Shown here piece by piece: positions 8,454-18,565 of a stretch of 64,000 nt of DNA. The position numbers and the translations under genes were made by a program. The number at the start of each line of letters is the position of its first letter. Positions within the stretch are counted from its first letter, which is position 1. The notes below the pieces were generated by a model, which was not told the origin of the DNA, did no database searches, and was given only the letters and a program-made list of their open reading frames with translations. This DNA is from Metabacillus litoralis (lineage in GTDB: Bacteria > Bacillota > Bacilli > Bacillales > Bacillaceae): positions 1,427,001 through 1,491,000 of the forward strand of contig NZ_CP033043.1 of NCBI RefSeq assembly GCF_003667825.1, written 5' to 3'.

Positions 8454-10907
8454 TTACCCCAATACCAATTCAGCCTGCAGTCTGACTGCTTCTTCTTCTC
8501 CAGCGCTTAGTTGCTGCTGATTGGAGATAGCTAGTTTTCGTGTTTTTCCAACTTTGTATAGCTTCCCAACGTGAGGTAGCTTCTCTTTTGGTAGGTTTAG
8601 GGTAAAGTTTGTGGAGAATGGGAGTTTTTGAGCTTCCTTGCTGCTAGGTGAATAGTTAAATTCTTCCCCTAATTTCTCCAATCTTTTTTCATTTTGTGAT
8701 AATTCTTGATTAGCCTTTTGAATTTCTTTGTCTAGTTTTTGTAGCTTAGTCTTCTCTTCTTTTTTATTTTCCGACCCTTTTTGCTCTAGCTGCGTTAATT
8801 GGTGATTTAATTTATCTTTTTCTTCACACAGTTCTTCATACTGCTTTAAAATGTCTTTCTTATCAGAAGGTATTTCTTCTCTTAACTCTACGTGTGTAGC
8901 AATTTCCTTCTTCACGTATTTCATCTTTTCTTTGCCGTCTTTAATATTATTTGAATCTAAGATCGACTTCAAAATATCAAGTTTATCGATACTATCAAAT
9001 TCACCTTTTAAATAAGGTTCAACCTTGTTCGTAAAATACTTTTTCTTTTCGGCATTCTTTAACTTCTGAAATCCTTTAATTCTCTCATCTAAATTTGCAC
9101 AAACATTGAGCACCACATCATTAACATTTTTCAACGAAAGAGCTTCTTGTTCCTCCACTGCTATTAACGACAGTTTTTCTTCAAGGTCCTGTATTTCAAG
9201 CTTATATAAATTGATTTCATCCAGTAATTCTGGGGCAACTTCATTCATTTGCGATTCTACTTCACTATAATCATGTTCTAAAGCTTTCAACGCAGCTTCT
9301 TTATCCTGTTTTTCCTTTAATACTGTATTTCTCTCTTGCTCCCATTTTTCTTTTTTCTCGTAGTAATCTTGTTTTTCCTTCAACTCTAATTGCTGTTCCA
9401 ACAACTTTGAAGTGTACTGCTCTATTTTCTTTAATAGTTCATCGGCAGCTGACCATTTGAAGCTCCCTTTGTCCATCTCTATTGTTGCCGATTCCAGGCC
9501 TTGGATAATCTTTTCTACATCAACCTTGTCGTCTTTTTGGAAAAGTCTACCGAAAATGGATCCGAAAAATGCTTTCTTTTCCTTACCTACTGTTTTTGCG
9601 TACTCAAGAACTTGTTCGACATATTTTTTTAGTTTTGTAGTTTCTTTTTCCCACTGATCATATAAGGCATCTTGCTTGGCGTTATCATCTAACACAGGCG
9701 GAATTAACTTCCATCGATGAATGGTAGTCATTGCTAATTCGTCTGATTGCTTTTTCCCCGGCTTATGAGCTCCCTCGAAAAAGGCCCGCAATGTGGGAGC
9801 AACAATTTCGCCGTAATCCACTGTTGTGAACTCTTCAATTTCTTTTTCTTTAAATTGTTTATTAAAATGGTCGATGAATATTTTCCTGGTTTTAATCTCT
9901 CCAAGTCGTATTTCTTTACGAAAGGACCACATATTTGGTTCCAATCGATTTAGTCGGTTAATAAAGTCTTGAACCGCCTTGGGACTCAATGATATTCCCG
10001 CTTCATTATGCCCGTCTAAAGTACCACTTAACAATAATCCAGCATCATTATCCGCCAATACAAAGAAGTTGTTTAAATGTTCGACTGCCTTCACAACCAC
10101 ATTCTCGTTATCTCGAAATTCCTTTAAAAAATCGTGCTCAACATGTAAACCAGTATACAGTGTTATGGAGACTCCCTGCTCTGCCTTTAGGTACAAGGTA
10201 GCATATAGAGCATCTAACTCATTATATTTTGAAAGTCCAATCTGAAGACTTCGATTTGCTTGCAGGATGATCTCTTCCAGTTGCGAGCGTAAATAGTGAG
10301 AATTTCTACTATTATAGTAAAAGCCCTCTGGATCTATTAACGGATAGATGTCAAACGGTGGTGACAATTGTTGACTGTTCCCCTCCATTTTACTATCACG
10401 ATATTCTTCCATCGATGACCAAAACCTGCTAAGAAAATAGTGATAGGCCTCCTTCAACTGAGTGCCATCAAACGGAACATAAAAATGAGTTCCGTTTTTT
10501 ACCGAATTAAAACTATTGAAAGAAAACAAATAGCCACTTTTTGTCGTAAGCTTTGGGTCAATAAGGAGTATATTTCCAACAACATGTTCATCGATTCGAA
10601 TGATTGCCTTATTATTGATAAAACTTGCATACAGATGATCGAATTCATTTAACAATAAATAAACCCGTACTCCTCGTTGAGCGAGCCTAGGAATTTCTTG
10701 TAAAATTTCCTTTGGGAGTGGGACGTTGCTACTCAAACAAACAACATCTGTTGCTTCTCTTAATTTACTGACAACAACATGAATTAATTGTTCCAAATCC
10801 GCGTCCAAATCATTTGCACTTTGTTTTTCCCAAATGTTGTGTAGAACTTTGTCGGAATTATCTTGTCTTTCCTCAATCTGCTTCATATGGAGAGTAGCTG
10901 TTGTCAT
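8454..10907 (-). CDS. Degenerate PLD-like domains plus long coiled coil; third gene of helicase module
   Basis: An 817-residue protein whose start codon overlaps the stop of the upstream gene (ATGA). Residues ~30-180 and ~200-330 read as two phospholipase-D-like halves: each has the final segment of an HKD motif, but in the first (GNILLIDPKLTTKSGYLFS) the histidine and lysine are absent and in the second (HLNNFFVLADNDAGLLLSG) the lysine position is asparagine. I infer a catalytically weak or inactive PLD fold. Residues ~500-760 are a long, highly charged coiled coil (KEKQDYYEKKEKWEQERN style). The C-terminus is short and basic. With the helicase and the winged-helix protein it forms a tight three-gene operon. 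PLD/helicase pairs occur in DISARM and Mokosh, but the arrangement here differs. Role in defence is inference. Confidence 0.65.
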   Translation of the reverse strand: MTTATLHMKQIEERQDNSDKVLHNIWEKQSANDLDADLEQLIHVVVSKLREATDVVCLSSNVPLPKEILQEIPRLAQRGVRVYLLLNEFDHLYASFINNKAIIRIDEHVVGNILLIDPKLTTKSGYLFSFNSFNSVKNGTHFYVPFDGTQLKEAYHYFLSRFWSSMEEYRDSKMEGNSQQLSPPFDIYPLIDPEGFYYNSRNSHYLRSQLEEIILQANRSLQIGLSKYNELDALYATLYLKAEQGVSITLYTGLHVEHDFLKEFRDNENVVVKAVEHLNNFFVLADNDAGLLLSGTLDGHNEAGISLSPKAVQDFINRLNRLEPNMWSFRKEIRLGEIKTRKIFIDHFNKQFKEKEIEEFTTVDYGEIVAPTLRAFFEGAHKPGKKQSDELAMTTIHRWKLIPPVLDDNAKQDALYDQWEKETTKLKKYVEQVLEYAKTVGKEKKAFFGSIFGRLFQKDDKVDVEKIIQGLESATIEMDKGSFKWSAADELLKKIEQYTSKLLEQQLELKEKQDYYEKKEKWEQERNTVLKEKQDKEAALKALEHDYSEVESQMNEVAPELLDEINLYKLEIQDLEEKLSLIAVEEQEALSLKNVNDVVLNVCANLDERIKGFQKLKNAEKKKYFTNKVEPYLKGEFDSIDKLDILKSILDSNNIKDGKEKMKYVKKEIATHVELREEIPSDKKDILKQYEELCEEKDKLNHQLTQLEQKGSENKKEEKTKLQKLDKEIQKANQELSQNEKRLEKLGEEFNYSPSSKEAQKLPFSTNFTLNLPKEKLPHVGKLYKVGKTRKLAISNQQQLSAGEEEAVRLQAELVLG

Positions 10908-12523
10908 AGGTAGTACACCTCTTCGATCATACTTAATTGTTCATTTAACTTTTGCGGAAATACTTCCGGTAAGATTTCCATAAAGGAAATATCTTGCCAC
11001 GAACCACGTGTATGCTCATTTGCATCAAAAATTCGTTCAAATCGACATTGGTCAAGCTCAGCAGTCATTTTATATCGATGCCAATTGCCATTTGCTTTAA
11101 AAGCAAAATAACGATCATGAGGTGGAATACTTCCAACATAGACATTATCGTAGCTTTCCACCTTAATCTCTTTATCTTGGAAGCTCACGCCATGTTTCGT
11201 TACGAGCAATACATTTTTAACACCTTTTGCTTTAAAAGCTTTTACAAACAACTCAAATTTTCTTACTTGCGCTGGATTTTGAACAAATTTGGACGAAAAT
11301 ACAAGTGTGTCAGGTACTTCATAACCAACTAATTCGTCAATTAATTCCATCATAGAAAACTGCATTCCTGCTGCAAGGTCCAACCTCTTATTCCGAACAA
11401 TAAACTTGTCATCCAATTCAAGGAACAAATCAATTGGGGCCTGTAAGTTCCAAAATGCCTGATAATCTTCTTTGTGTCTGACCTCATCTAAAATATCGCT
11501 AATTGTAATGCCATCAATGACATACTCATAACTACTAAATGCAGTCTCAGCCTTTAATCCTTCTAAAAATGAGTAAAGCTCTGTTTGATTTTTATACCCT
11601 TCTTGAAGAAATGTTTTCGCTAATGCAATCACCCATTTTTTCGCTTCGACGGCATTGAGCGGTCCGATTGGAATCATATTTATTTCAGATGCACCAAAAC
11701 CTCCAAATCGTCCAGCTTCACCCCAATCTGGGACTTTTAATGAAGTGGTTAATGTCGAAAATCCCTCCACGGTGACCATGTCAAATGGAACTAGAAGGAT
11801 TCTTTTTCCTTCATTCCATTCCATTTCTTTCTTTTTTACTTTTTGAATAATAAGACTAATAAATTGATAGGGATCAATATACGTCTTAGCGACGATCTCT
11901 TTATTCGGGAACTTTTGAGTTCGTCCATTATTTCGTTTTCCCAATTCTCCTGATAAAAACATTCTTGATGGGTTTTCTCGGGATAAATCAATCTCCCATT
12001 CTAGTTGGTATTTACCACTATCTTCTTCTATATACGCCATCTTACTCTGCCCATCAAAATCTTTTATTTGAAAACGATGCGAGTTAATGACAGAATCATA
12101 CTTCTTTTCTTGAAACAATTTTACGTCTAAATAGGCAGTCTTATCATTCATGATCTTGGAACTGCGCTCGAAATGGAGTAAGTAATTTTCCAAAAGGGAA
12201 TCTTCAATGTAATAAAACTTATACTGACCTTTCTCTTCAATCGGCACTTTTCCCGTTTCCACGACTTTGTTACCTTTCGTCGAAATGAGTCCATGCGGAT
12301 GGATAAAGCCTGTACTCTTTAAATGATTAATTACACCTTCTGCAACAAAATCGGGTACGTTTCCCATCATCGTTTTCAATTTATCGACAGAAGCGAGTCC
12401 GCCATTTTCTTTTAAAAATACAAGCAATTCTACTATATCTGGACGATCCGGAGAAAACCATTCCATGGTTAGGATGGCCTCAAATGATTTCACTCCACCT
12501 GATCGTTTAAGGGTAATCTTCAT
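10904..12523 (-). CDS. Winged-helix protein with possible PLD-like C-terminus; second gene of helicase module
   Basis: A 539-residue protein with an AGGAGAGTG site. Residues ~25-85 look like a winged helix (PDIVELLVFLKENGGLASVDK, then GVINHLKSTGFIHPHGLIST). The centre (90-400) is unrecognised. The C-terminal 120 residues show a Rossmann-like strand/helix (KGVKNVLLVTKHGVSF) followed by IPPHDRYFAFKANGNWHR, where HDRYF resembles the HxK/HxR core of a PLD-like nuclease half. It starts 5 bases after the helicase gene ends and overlaps the next gene by 4 bases, so the three are translationally coupled. It may be an adaptor or a nuclease working with the helicase. The gene order and lengths do not fit any named system I know. 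Confidence 0.6.
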   Translation of the reverse strand: MKITLKRSGGVKSFEAILTMEWFSPDRPDIVELLVFLKENGGLASVDKLKTMMGNVPDFVAEGVINHLKSTGFIHPHGLISTKGNKVVETGKVPIEEKGQYKFYYIEDSLLENYLLHFERSSKIMNDKTAYLDVKLFQEKKYDSVINSHRFQIKDFDGQSKMAYIEEDSGKYQLEWEIDLSRENPSRMFLSGELGKRNNGRTQKFPNKEIVAKTYIDPYQFISLIIQKVKKKEMEWNEGKRILLVPFDMVTVEGFSTLTTSLKVPDWGEAGRFGGFGASEINMIPIGPLNAVEAKKWVIALAKTFLQEGYKNQTELYSFLEGLKAETAFSSYEYVIDGITISDILDEVRHKEDYQAFWNLQAPIDLFLELDDKFIVRNKRLDLAAGMQFSMMELIDELVGYEVPDTLVFSSKFVQNPAQVRKFELFVKAFKAKGVKNVLLVTKHGVSFQDKEIKVESYDNVYVGSIPPHDRYFAFKANGNWHRYKMTAELDQCRFERIFDANEHTRGSWQDISFMEILPEVFPQKLNEQLSMIEEVYYL

Positions 12524-12528
12524 CTATT

Positions 12529-15500
12529 TCACTCTCCTAACTCTTTTTGACTTATCGTCATTTTCGTCGCTTCCCTCGGTAAAAGCCTTAATTGTTCGGA
12601 TTGCTTATTATTTAGGAAAAACTGATATTTACCCACAATAACACGCTGGAATCTTGCACGTGTAATGGCTACATTTAATCGATTCGGATTATCCATAAAG
12701 CCGATTCTGTCAGTCCGAACCATTGATAGGAATGTGATATCCGCTTCCTGGCCTTGGAATTTATCCACTGTATAATTTTTAATTTCAACATTTCCGATTG
12801 AAAAATTAGCCAGCCTATTTTTTTGTCCCGTTAATTTCTTTAGTTCATCTGCCATAGCTTTTCGTTGGCCATTGTAAAAAGTTAAACATGCTACTTCCCA
12901 GATTCCTTTATCATGTTCATCATTCTTATGGATAGCCGCCCATTTGATAAATTCTCTTAGTTCTTTCATAATCGCTTGCACTTCAGCTTCATTCGTAGAG
13001 CGCTTGTTTTTACCACTAACATCTAACCATATATTTTTATTCGGATAACGATTATACGTCCATTCACGCTTATACCTCGTATAGGATGAATCGCGAAGTG
13101 CCTCATTGTTATAAAAATAGGACCTTGGAAATTGAGAAATTTCCGGGTGCATACGATGTTGATAGTCTAAAGATACGAATCGATTTTGTTTTTCTTCCAT
13201 ATTGAAACCAGAATTTAAGGTCGTTTCAAGTGACTGATCTCTATTCTTCCCAACCCCATCCTGAAGGGCTTGCAAGATAGATGGCAATGCAATGTCACCT
13301 ACTGTTTCAATATCTTTTAAAATATGAGCAGCTGCAGTTTTAGGGGAAAGGAATTCTAGATTCCTCTTTAAGTTTTCTCTCGTTCGCGAATTGTCTACAT
13401 TCTCCAACTCAAAAGAACGAACTAATCTCCATCCATATTCTGATGCCCATGTTTTTTCTTTTAAAAACTTCTTTTGTTCGCTGAAAAAATCGATTGCCAA
13501 AGCTTCACGTTTTCTGCTTGACTTCCAAGTATATTGCAATGACTGATGTAATTCTTGAGGGTGACGAGAATAAAAAGCATTCACTTGATAGTGATTAGAT
13601 GAATTTTCCCAATCATCTTTAATTACAACCATATTCGTTGGAATCTGATTTTCAACAAGTGAATATAATTTTTCACTTACAAAAATCACCTCAGCACCTT
13701 GCATACTCCAGACAATCGGATTTTTCATTTTTATATCCATTTCGGAAATGCCTACGAAAGAAATAGAGTCAACAGTCGGATTCTCATCTATAACAACAAC
13801 CCTTTTCTTCATATCGTCTGGGTCAGCCACTGCCAGCTCACTTTGAATATTTTTAATTACATCAACCTGTAAAACGAGACAAACAGGCATTCGCACTCTA
13901 AAATCATGGATATATTGATAAATGAGAAGACATGCTTGCTTTAAAGCAGGTGATAATTTTTCGTCATCATCGATTGCAGCATTCACATGTTCACGATCAT
14001 TAAAGGGCGGTAATTGCTTAATATCCCCAACAAGGATCCAACGCTTCGCGAATAGAGCAGGAATTAAAAACTCTTGGAACGTTGTTTTACTAGATTCATC
14101 AATAATTAAGTAATCATATTTAGGAACAGGCGGTTCATCACCGTTAAGATTAAATAATGGATGTTTCAAGATTCCAAATGTGGTTCCACAAACTAGATTT
14201 GCCGATTCAATTAATACATCACGGAACTTACTATTTTCATAGTTGTCCATCGTGAATTCTTTAATTTTCTCGCTAATTGAATCTTGTTTTCCGATCCGTA
14301 ATGGAAAAATTCCATCTAACAAATTCTTCTCTTGTAGCCTTTCTAACACATTATCAATCGAGACATGTGTTGAACCACATAAAAGAATTCGTTTACCCCG
14401 TTGAATTAATTGAACAATTAATTCAAGAATGGTTGTTGTTTTCCCGGATCCTGGTGGACCTTCTAACAGTGCAAAATCGGGTGTTGCGAGTGCTTTTGAA
14501 ACAAAGCTTCTTTGCGCTTGAACACCTTCTCTAGTATGGTCGGTCAATACTTTCCATTCTGTAATGGTTTCAGGTGTAAAGGACTTCCATACCTTTTCTC
14601 TTTCTTTTCTTCTCGATAGATCAATAAGTGGCTTTTGATCTGTTAAAGGTACTCTTTTTAGCTTTTGTATCGCTTTTCGTTGCATTTCTAATTGATACGT
14701 ATTTACCCGAATGGAGAGGACTTCAGGTATATCACTAAATTTAAGTGTCGTTCTATCGTGTCTACTAATGAATAGGATTAGCTCATCTGGAAGAACCTTT
14801 TCAATTTTCAACCTCACTTGCTTTCCGTCGAGTATCCCTTCTAATTCTTCCGTGTCTTGATCAAAGAAGTAATCAACATTCGATTTAGAGAATGACTCAT
14901 CATCTTCCTCTTCATCTATTAGTCGTATCGCTAATTGGCCTTTCCTTGAACTACTCTTTTGATCATGTTTCGATATTTTAAACATGTCAATCCCATTTTC
15001 CGAATCCCTATATATATGATCGTTAGATAAGCCAGAAACGTTACTTAATGTTTCAAATGAATCTCGATTATGCTCTATGGCGATTTCTACTCCATTGACA
15101 TGAATCTTCTTTGGGATTGGAATCGTTTGAATTTTAAAATGAACGTCTATACCACCATGGGTGATTTTTTTAGGTCTTGGAAAGCTTTGCGAAACGTACA
15201 GTGCATTTCCGTTTCTTTCAAGGAATGGAATTCGCTCACCTTTTTCGTTGAAATAAAGATCCCCCGACAGATTAGCTATATGCCAATCTGATTGATTCAT
15301 ATAAAGTCCATTAATATAAAGATCTTCATCTTCATTGATTTCTCCCATTATTTCAAAGGAATATGAACCTTTTTTCTCGTTATATGTTTTCCCGCTTAAC
15401 GTCAGGTGATGACCGTTTTGGGAAATATCCTTAATCTCAAAAGGGGTAATAGTCGCGATGCTACCGTTACTCGTTAGCGCCTGTTTTTCCCCATTATAAG

Positions 15501-15900
15501 CAGAGCTATCCGTGATTCGTAATAAATGACGTGTGGAACTGATCGAAATAAGCTCAAATTGAGTAGGGAGAAGTGGCATAAAATTATTATCTAGCCGAAT
15601 CCCGCTTCCTGGTTCGAACGGAACATTGTTTTCTACATTTAATTCTAAGTAGTTTTCATCCATAAAAACTTCTAACACCGATGATGTGCTCAGGGTAATT
15701 TGATAGCATAAAGGGTCAATGATTAGTTTAGTAGGGTCTTCTACTGTATCCCATTTTGCCCTTACATGCTTTTTTTCTCGTAGCGCTTTAATCGCTAGTG
15801 TCAAATAACGCTCAAATTTCCTCATATTATCGTCAACAGCCGTTACCATATTATTAGCTTTTCTAAAATCATCATACATAGCATTATAGTATAAATTCAT
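12529..15900 (-). CDS. UPF1/DNA2-like superfamily 1 helicase (COG1112 type)
   Basis: I choose ATG 15900 (after GGGGGTTGAGAAG) over the farther start at 16008, giving 1123 residues. The first ~450 residues are a beta-rich region of unknown function. Then come the SF1 motifs: Walker A GPPGSGKTTT near 480, Walker B DYLIIDESSKTTF near 600, GDIKQLPP near 627, QHRMHPEI near 915, DKFQGQEADI near 1047 and VAITRARF near 1078. Between motif III and the QHRMHP box lies an insertion of about 280 residues, longer than usual. COG1112 helicases are common effectors or sensors in defence islands and could act on DNA or RNA. It heads the operon 15900-8454, so the three proteins are probably made together. Confidence 0.85.
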   Translation of the reverse strand: MNLYYNAMYDDFRKANNMVTAVDDNMRKFERYLTLAIKALREKKHVRAKWDTVEDPTKLIIDPLCYQITLSTSSVLEVFMDENYLELNVENNVPFEPGSGIRLDNNFMPLLPTQFELISISSTRHLLRITDSSAYNGEKQALTSNGSIATITPFEIKDISQNGHHLTLSGKTYNEKKGSYSFEIMGEINEDEDLYINGLYMNQSDWHIANLSGDLYFNEKGERIPFLERNGNALYVSQSFPRPKKITHGGIDVHFKIQTIPIPKKIHVNGVEIAIEHNRDSFETLSNVSGLSNDHIYRDSENGIDMFKISKHDQKSSSRKGQLAIRLIDEEEDDESFSKSNVDYFFDQDTEELEGILDGKQVRLKIEKVLPDELILFISRHDRTTLKFSDIPEVLSIRVNTYQLEMQRKAIQKLKRVPLTDQKPLIDLSRRKEREKVWKSFTPETITEWKVLTDHTREGVQAQRSFVSKALATPDFALLEGPPGSGKTTTILELIVQLIQRGKRILLCGSTHVSIDNVLERLQEKNLLDGIFPLRIGKQDSISEKIKEFTMDNYENSKFRDVLIESANLVCGTTFGILKHPLFNLNGDEPPVPKYDYLIIDESSKTTFQEFLIPALFAKRWILVGDIKQLPPFNDREHVNAAIDDDEKLSPALKQACLLIYQYIHDFRVRMPVCLVLQVDVIKNIQSELAVADPDDMKKRVVVIDENPTVDSISFVGISEMDIKMKNPIVWSMQGAEVIFVSEKLYSLVENQIPTNMVVIKDDWENSSNHYQVNAFYSRHPQELHQSLQYTWKSSRKREALAIDFFSEQKKFLKEKTWASEYGWRLVRSFELENVDNSRTRENLKRNLEFLSPKTAAAHILKDIETVGDIALPSILQALQDGVGKNRDQSLETTLNSGFNMEEKQNRFVSLDYQHRMHPEISQFPRSYFYNNEALRDSSYTRYKREWTYNRYPNKNIWLDVSGKNKRSTNEAEVQAIMKELREFIKWAAIHKNDEHDKGIWEVACLTFYNGQRKAMADELKKLTGQKNRLANFSIGNVEIKNYTVDKFQGQEADITFLSMVRTDRIGFMDNPNRLNVAITRARFQRVIVGKYQFFLNNKQSEQLRLLPREATKMTISQKELGE

Positions 15901-16135
15901 CTTCTCAACCCCCGTACAAATACAGGCCATACAGAATACATTAGTTATTTGACTAATATCCGAAAACCTATCTTTTAAGTTCTTATTACAATGTACTATA
16001 TAAACCACTCTTATTTGATTTAATACTTAGTTAAAATTTTTCATTTGCTAAGTTTTTAAAATTCATTATTTTCTTTAATCTAATCTTTGCACTTCAAAAA
16101 AGACCGACATATTAACATCTTTCTCAAACTCTCTG

Positions 16136-18007
16136 TTAAAAAGATGACTTCAAATGGTCATACTGAGGTAAATAGTTAAGACAAGTAAAAGAAAATTCTC
16201 CCGTTGTTTCCTTCCCCTTTACTCGAGACATACTTATAAATAAAGCATTTTTTATTGTGTCTGAATTTGGTACACTGGTTACAAAAACATTCCCATCGAT
16301 ATATTGAGTTGTCGGCGAATCTAAAACTAATATAATATTTGGTGTTTGCCAACCTTTATAGCTATGAAATGAACATATTTTAAGCCGCCCGGTACCACCC
16401 TGAAATTTCCACTTTTCTGACTTACGTCGTTTCTGATCAGATTGTCGCTGTAAATCGTAAACGTGAGACGTTTTCACACCATATCTCTCGAAATATTCTA
16501 CCAACTCAGCACCTGTTTTTTCATTGGTAGTAATAATTGTGATATCTTCCCAATCATTTGATTTTCTAAGTTCTTTGACTCTATCTGTAAGTTGTGATAG
16601 TTTGTCAGAGATATTATTTGCTTTGCAGTTTAACCAAAATGTCGTTTGCAAAAAGCTTAACTGTTCCTCACGAGCAACTAATATATCTTCCCCTTGAATT
16701 TGTAAAACTTCTCGAACTTGTCGAATTTTTTGGACCATTGTATCAGGTAAACGATGTGTGTATTTTAGATTACCGGGTCGCCCCTTAAAACCAATGTTTT
16801 TTACCTGATCAGCATCTTCAATCCACACCCCATGATTGAATAAATCCTGAGCTTTATCATATACAATAAACAGCTCACCTTTCTTAGTATAAAACTGCTT
16901 TAAAAAACGAATCCATTCACCCATAAAATCCTGACCTTCATCAACCAAAATATAATCATAGTTGAATTGGTCCTTCATATTATTTTCTAGAAAGTAAATG
17001 TTAATTAAACTCATCCATCGTTGTGTGAAATTTTGATCTTCATCATCGAAGTCAACTTCAATCTCATGCTCTGTCATAATGATTTTTAACAGTTCATGGA
17101 AGTGAATAATTGTTAAATCTTTTCGTAGCTTTTTACGTTCTCCCTCATAGTTACCTTGTCCGAACTGTTGACTAACCAAGTCTCTTAAATAATGTCGCAG
17201 TGTAATGTTAAATGTTAGAATCAGTACACGTTTATTATCTCTTAATGCTTTTACAGCCTTTTCAGCTAAAATTAAGGATTTACCTGCTCCAGCTACCCCA
17301 CTCCATCTACGAATAGATCCTGGACTCAATTCAGAGAGTTCACTCTGTGACGGAGTTAGAATAAACGGTCGTCTTCGTTCAAAGTTATAATCAGCATATT
17401 GTAGATGCTTTGCTAATTCTTTAACTAATTCTTCTAACTGCCCATTATGATTAAATGCAGATTGTTGCCTTGATAAAGCATATGTGTGGATTCTATTATT
17501 TAATGGATTATGAGTGTTTTTTATATATTCAATATCCTCTTTTGTCCAAATTTTTGTATAAAGCAAATTATTATTACAAAATGCTAAAGCATTTGCTTTA
17601 GCAGCACCATGAAAGTATACTACTGTTTCAATACAAGCATAATAATTCTTCTCAAATTCCTCAGCAAGATATACACTGTTTGTTAGTTCTGATTTAAGGA
17701 TACTTTTTTTATAGTTCTCTACTTGATTTATTGGATTCTTTTTATGTGAGCGTCCATCTGTTCCGCGAATGTACCCTCCGTTTTCGTAAACAGATGACGT
17801 TAGGTTCCAATCCTTAACTTCGATAATGATGATCCCACGACTAGGATGCAATAAGACAAAGTCCGGTTTCATTGAATTAATATGAGGCTGTTCAAATACC
17901 ATCCACCCATCAAAACGTGAACTATTTCTAAAAACATCTAATAAGTACTGCTCCCCTTTGGTTCTTGGATCATTTGGATTATAGCTCTCGAAAATCTCTG
18001 CTGACAC
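16136..18007 (-). CDS. NERD nuclease-domain / UvrD-like helicase
   Basis: Start GTG 18007 fits the AAGGTG site six bases upstream (an alternative GTG is at 18016). Residues ~15-130 form a NERD domain, a nuclease-related fold with the PD-(D/E)xK pattern visible as KPDFVLL, then IIIIEVKDW. A UvrD/REP-type helicase follows: Walker A GVAGAGKSLILAEK near 237, DYILVDEGQDF near 355, THRLPDTM, SFHSYKGWQTPNIIL and NALFISMSRVKG near the end. At 623 residues this is a normal length for NERD-helicase fusions, which recur in bacterial defence islands. It lies between two other helicase modules; the gap to the downstream helicase is about 235 bases, so it has its own promoter or is a separate unit with the small gene upstream. 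Confidence 0.85.
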   Translation of the reverse strand: MSAEIFESYNPNDPRTKGEQYLLDVFRNSSRFDGWMVFEQPHINSMKPDFVLLHPSRGIIIIEVKDWNLTSSVYENGGYIRGTDGRSHKKNPINQVENYKKSILKSELTNSVYLAEEFEKNYYACIETVVYFHGAAKANALAFCNNNLLYTKIWTKEDIEYIKNTHNPLNNRIHTYALSRQQSAFNHNGQLEELVKELAKHLQYADYNFERRRPFILTPSQSELSELSPGSIRRWSGVAGAGKSLILAEKAVKALRDNKRVLILTFNITLRHYLRDLVSQQFGQGNYEGERKKLRKDLTIIHFHELLKIIMTEHEIEVDFDDEDQNFTQRWMSLINIYFLENNMKDQFNYDYILVDEGQDFMGEWIRFLKQFYTKKGELFIVYDKAQDLFNHGVWIEDADQVKNIGFKGRPGNLKYTHRLPDTMVQKIRQVREVLQIQGEDILVAREEQLSFLQTTFWLNCKANNISDKLSQLTDRVKELRKSNDWEDITIITTNEKTGAELVEYFERYGVKTSHVYDLQRQSDQKRRKSEKWKFQGGTGRLKICSFHSYKGWQTPNIILVLDSPTTQYIDGNVFVTSVPNSDTIKNALFISMSRVKGKETTGEFSFTCLNYLPQYDHLKSSF

Positions 18008-18070
18008 AGCATTCACCTTACTTAATTAGTTTTTTTGCTTTTCATAATATAGAGAAGGACGATTCCATAA

Positions 18071-18565
18071 TTAGCGTGTTCCACCCCAACCATAAATGGT
18101 ACCTTTTGGAAGCCTTCCATCAACATTTTGATTATATTGAGATTGATATCTAGCCATTTCCCTCCTAGCCCTCTGTAAAATAACTTCTTTTGTTGGCTTT
18201 TCAGAAAATAGTATCTGTGAAAAGCTAGCATCAATGGTTACCTGAAGAGCAATATGTTTGTTTCTCGGCACCCTCACTAACTCAAAAATTTTAATATGAT
18301 AATAGTCTTCATCTTCGATAATTTTTGCCATCTTTGTTTTTATACGATCAAACTGGAAAACCAACTTCAATAAATTAGTTTGAGTAATAGTTATATCTAC
18401 GAAGGGATCCCTGTTAAAACACAGACTACAATCAACTACAACTGGTAATATATCAACACTCATATTTATTAGAGAATAATCACCTTGAGGTAACTCTCTC
18501 GTATAGGAAATTTCCGTTTCTATGTCTCCTAATGTTGTTGGAAGGATTAATTTTTTCTTATCCAT
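18071..18565 (-). CDS. Hypothetical protein upstream of NERD-helicase
   Basis: ATG 18565 follows GGAGAAAAGT, giving 164 residues. The protein begins MDKKKLILPTTLGDIETEIS and is rich in beta-strand-like segments (YSLINMSVDILPVVVDCSL, IKIFELVRVPRNKHIALQV); it ends in a short basic tail (RAREMARYQ-like, then GTIYGWGGTR). It has no signal peptide or membrane segment. It ends 63 bases before the NERD-helicase start, on the same strand, so the two probably form a pair. No family recognised. It might be a specificity or regulatory partner of the helicase; that is guesswork from position. Confidence 0.5.
   Translation of the reverse strand: MDKKKLILPTTLGDIETEISYTRELPQGDYSLINMSVDILPVVVDCSLCFNRDPFVDITITQTNLLKLVFQFDRIKTKMAKIIEDEDYYHIKIFELVRVPRNKHIALQVTIDASFSQILFSEKPTKEVILQRARREMARYQSQYNQNVDGRLPKGTIYGWGGTR

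Noticed and set aside
8454..15900. DISARM or Mokosh identity for the helicase/PLD module
   Set aside because: No methyltransferase, no kinase, and the PLD motifs are degenerate; size and gene order differ from the versions I know.
15901..16008. N-terminal extension of the COG1112 helicase
   Set aside because: The 36 extra codons precede a good GGGGGTTGAGAAG-ATG start and look like leader sequence.
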